From NCBI RefSeq assembly GCF_000293885.2, contig NZ_CP010945.1:5786001-5850000 (forward strand): a stretch of 64,000 nt of DNA. The letters are read 5' to 3'. Positions within the stretch are counted from its first letter, which is position 1; each line of letters starts with the position of its first letter. Positions 63,549 through 64,000 of this stretch are shown one piece after another. This DNA is from Pseudomonas fluorescens NCIMB 11764. GTDB taxonomy: Bacteria; Pseudomonadota; Gammaproteobacteria; Pseudomonadales; Pseudomonadaceae. The notes below the pieces were generated by a model. That model ran no database searches, was not told the DNA's origin, and saw only the letters and a list, made by a program, of their open reading frames with translations. Both the position numbers and the translations under genes were made by a program.

Positions 63549-63917
63549 ATGATCCGTAAAATTCCCACAGTGGCCTTGCTGATCGGTGCTCTTGCTATCG
63601 CAGGGCAGGCAGAGGCTGGCGGCGGTCACGGTTGGCAAGGTCCAGCGGTATTTGGCGCGATCGTTGGCTCGGCCATCGTCGGTTCGGCCATCATCAACAG
63701 CAACCGGCCCGTTTATGTCCAGCAGCAACCGGTTTACTACCAGCCGCAACCGGTGTACGTGCAGCAACCGCCACCGGTTTACTACCAGCCGGCGCCGGTC
63801 TACGTGCAACAACCGGTCTATTACGCCCCGCCACCGGTCTACTACGGTCCGCCCCGTGGCTATTACGGCCCGCCACGCGGTTATTACGGCCATCCCCATG
63901 GTTACGGCCGCTGGTAA
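63549..63917 (+). CDS. Small secreted Pro/Tyr/Gln/Val-repeat protein
   Basis: Protein of 122 residues. Signal peptide 1-23 (IRKIPTVALLIGALAIAGQAEA). Then a glycine/alanine hydrophobic piece (VFGAIVGSAIVGSAIIN) that may insert in a membrane, then repeats of the kind PVYVQQ / PVYYQP (about eight copies) and a C-terminal RGYYGPPRGYYG repeat. Such low-complexity YYxP proteins occur widely in pseudomonads as envelope proteins of unknown function. Start: ATG at 63549 with GAGGA at 6 bp; an ATG two codons earlier is too close to that site. Confidence 0.8.
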   Translation: MIRKIPTVALLIGALAIAGQAEAGGGHGWQGPAVFGAIVGSAIVGSAIINSNRPVYVQQQPVYYQPQPVYVQQPPPVYYQPAPVYVQQPVYYAPPPVYYGPPRGYYGPPRGYYGHPHGYGRW

Positions 63918-63987
63918 CAGGCGCACAAGGCCCCGCTTTTATAGCGCAATGTCGTTCACTTAAGAGTGTCTTGAATCAAAGGAAACT

Positions 63988-64000
63988 TGTGGCGAGGGAG
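63988..64000. repeat. Start of a REP sequence cut by the window edge
   Basis: TTGTGGCGAGGGAG matches the arm of the other REP pairs (for example 35620 and 8549); the rest is outside. Confidence 0.6.

Overview
This window is chromosomal DNA of a Pseudomonas, most likely of the P. fluorescens group. Three things point there: a PrrF-type iron-responsive small RNA, about a dozen Pseudomonas-style REP palindromes in the intergenic gaps, and gene orders that match P. aeruginosa as I recall it (dusA-tal-rssC-rssB-pilZ-mlaA, queF-cupredoxin-copRS, lolCDE-pilZ-GDPD-sthA-apbE, gap-mfd-csiV). Nearly every base is coding or short intergenic sequence. No rRNA gene, complete tRNA or CRISPR array was seen.

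Layout. 1-3947: end of the leucine/isovalerate catabolic operon liuBCD (liuB cut by the window edge). 3987-5314: an XRE/S24 repressor whose peptidase serine is replaced by alanine, a DUF6124 protein, and a single Fur-controlled PrrF sRNA. 5590-8593: an M14 carboxypeptidase, then a divergent HxlR regulator/MFS efflux pair around a perfect 12-bp palindrome. 8692-11731: a self-contained stress regulon of ECF sigma factor and anti-sigma factor, divergent from a catalase-like haem peroxidase and cytochrome b561. Both divergent promoters carry the same GGAATAA-N14-CGTCT element. 11771-19524: an IclR regulator divergent from a seven-gene operon joining a polyamine-type ABC importer to a three-subunit FAD/2Fe-2S dehydrogenase of the opine/hydroxyproline/HcnABC type. 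The substrate is unknown.

19748-24671: a ZapE-like ATPase, a leucine-rich-repeat protein kinase, a YebC-family regulator and an orphan VgrG. 24672-29427: an FAD amine oxidase and an organophosphate-antiporter-family permease, divergent from a LysR regulator, followed by a PheC-like periplasmic cyclohexadienyl dehydratase. 29522-33312: accessory DNA with a small lipoprotein, a DUF2628 protein, a PAAR-effector-immunity set of the type VI secretion kind, and a truncated tyrosine integrase abutting dusA, a known integration hotspot.

33414-43708: core genes dusA, tal, rssC/rssB, a PilZ protein, mlaA, a HAD-fold protein without the catalytic aspartates, a DUF4404 protein, queF, a cupredoxin and copRS. 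43832-53600: lolCDE, a PilZ-like protein, a glycerophosphodiesterase, sthA, an apbE without nqr genes beside it, an MFS carrier, and an IS481-family element inserted into a REP palindrome with a 6-bp GCTAGC duplication. 53836-63917: a large-type GAPDH, mfd, csiV, a SWIM/SNF2 helicase, a shikimate-dehydrogenase-like protein and a Pro/Tyr/Gln repeat secreted protein.

The best candidates for undescribed biology are the ABC importer plus heterotrimeric dehydrogenase operon, the PAAR effector/immunity pair at dusA, the closed ECF peroxidase regulon, and the LRR kinase. All functions rest on reading motifs and family resemblance; no database search was run.
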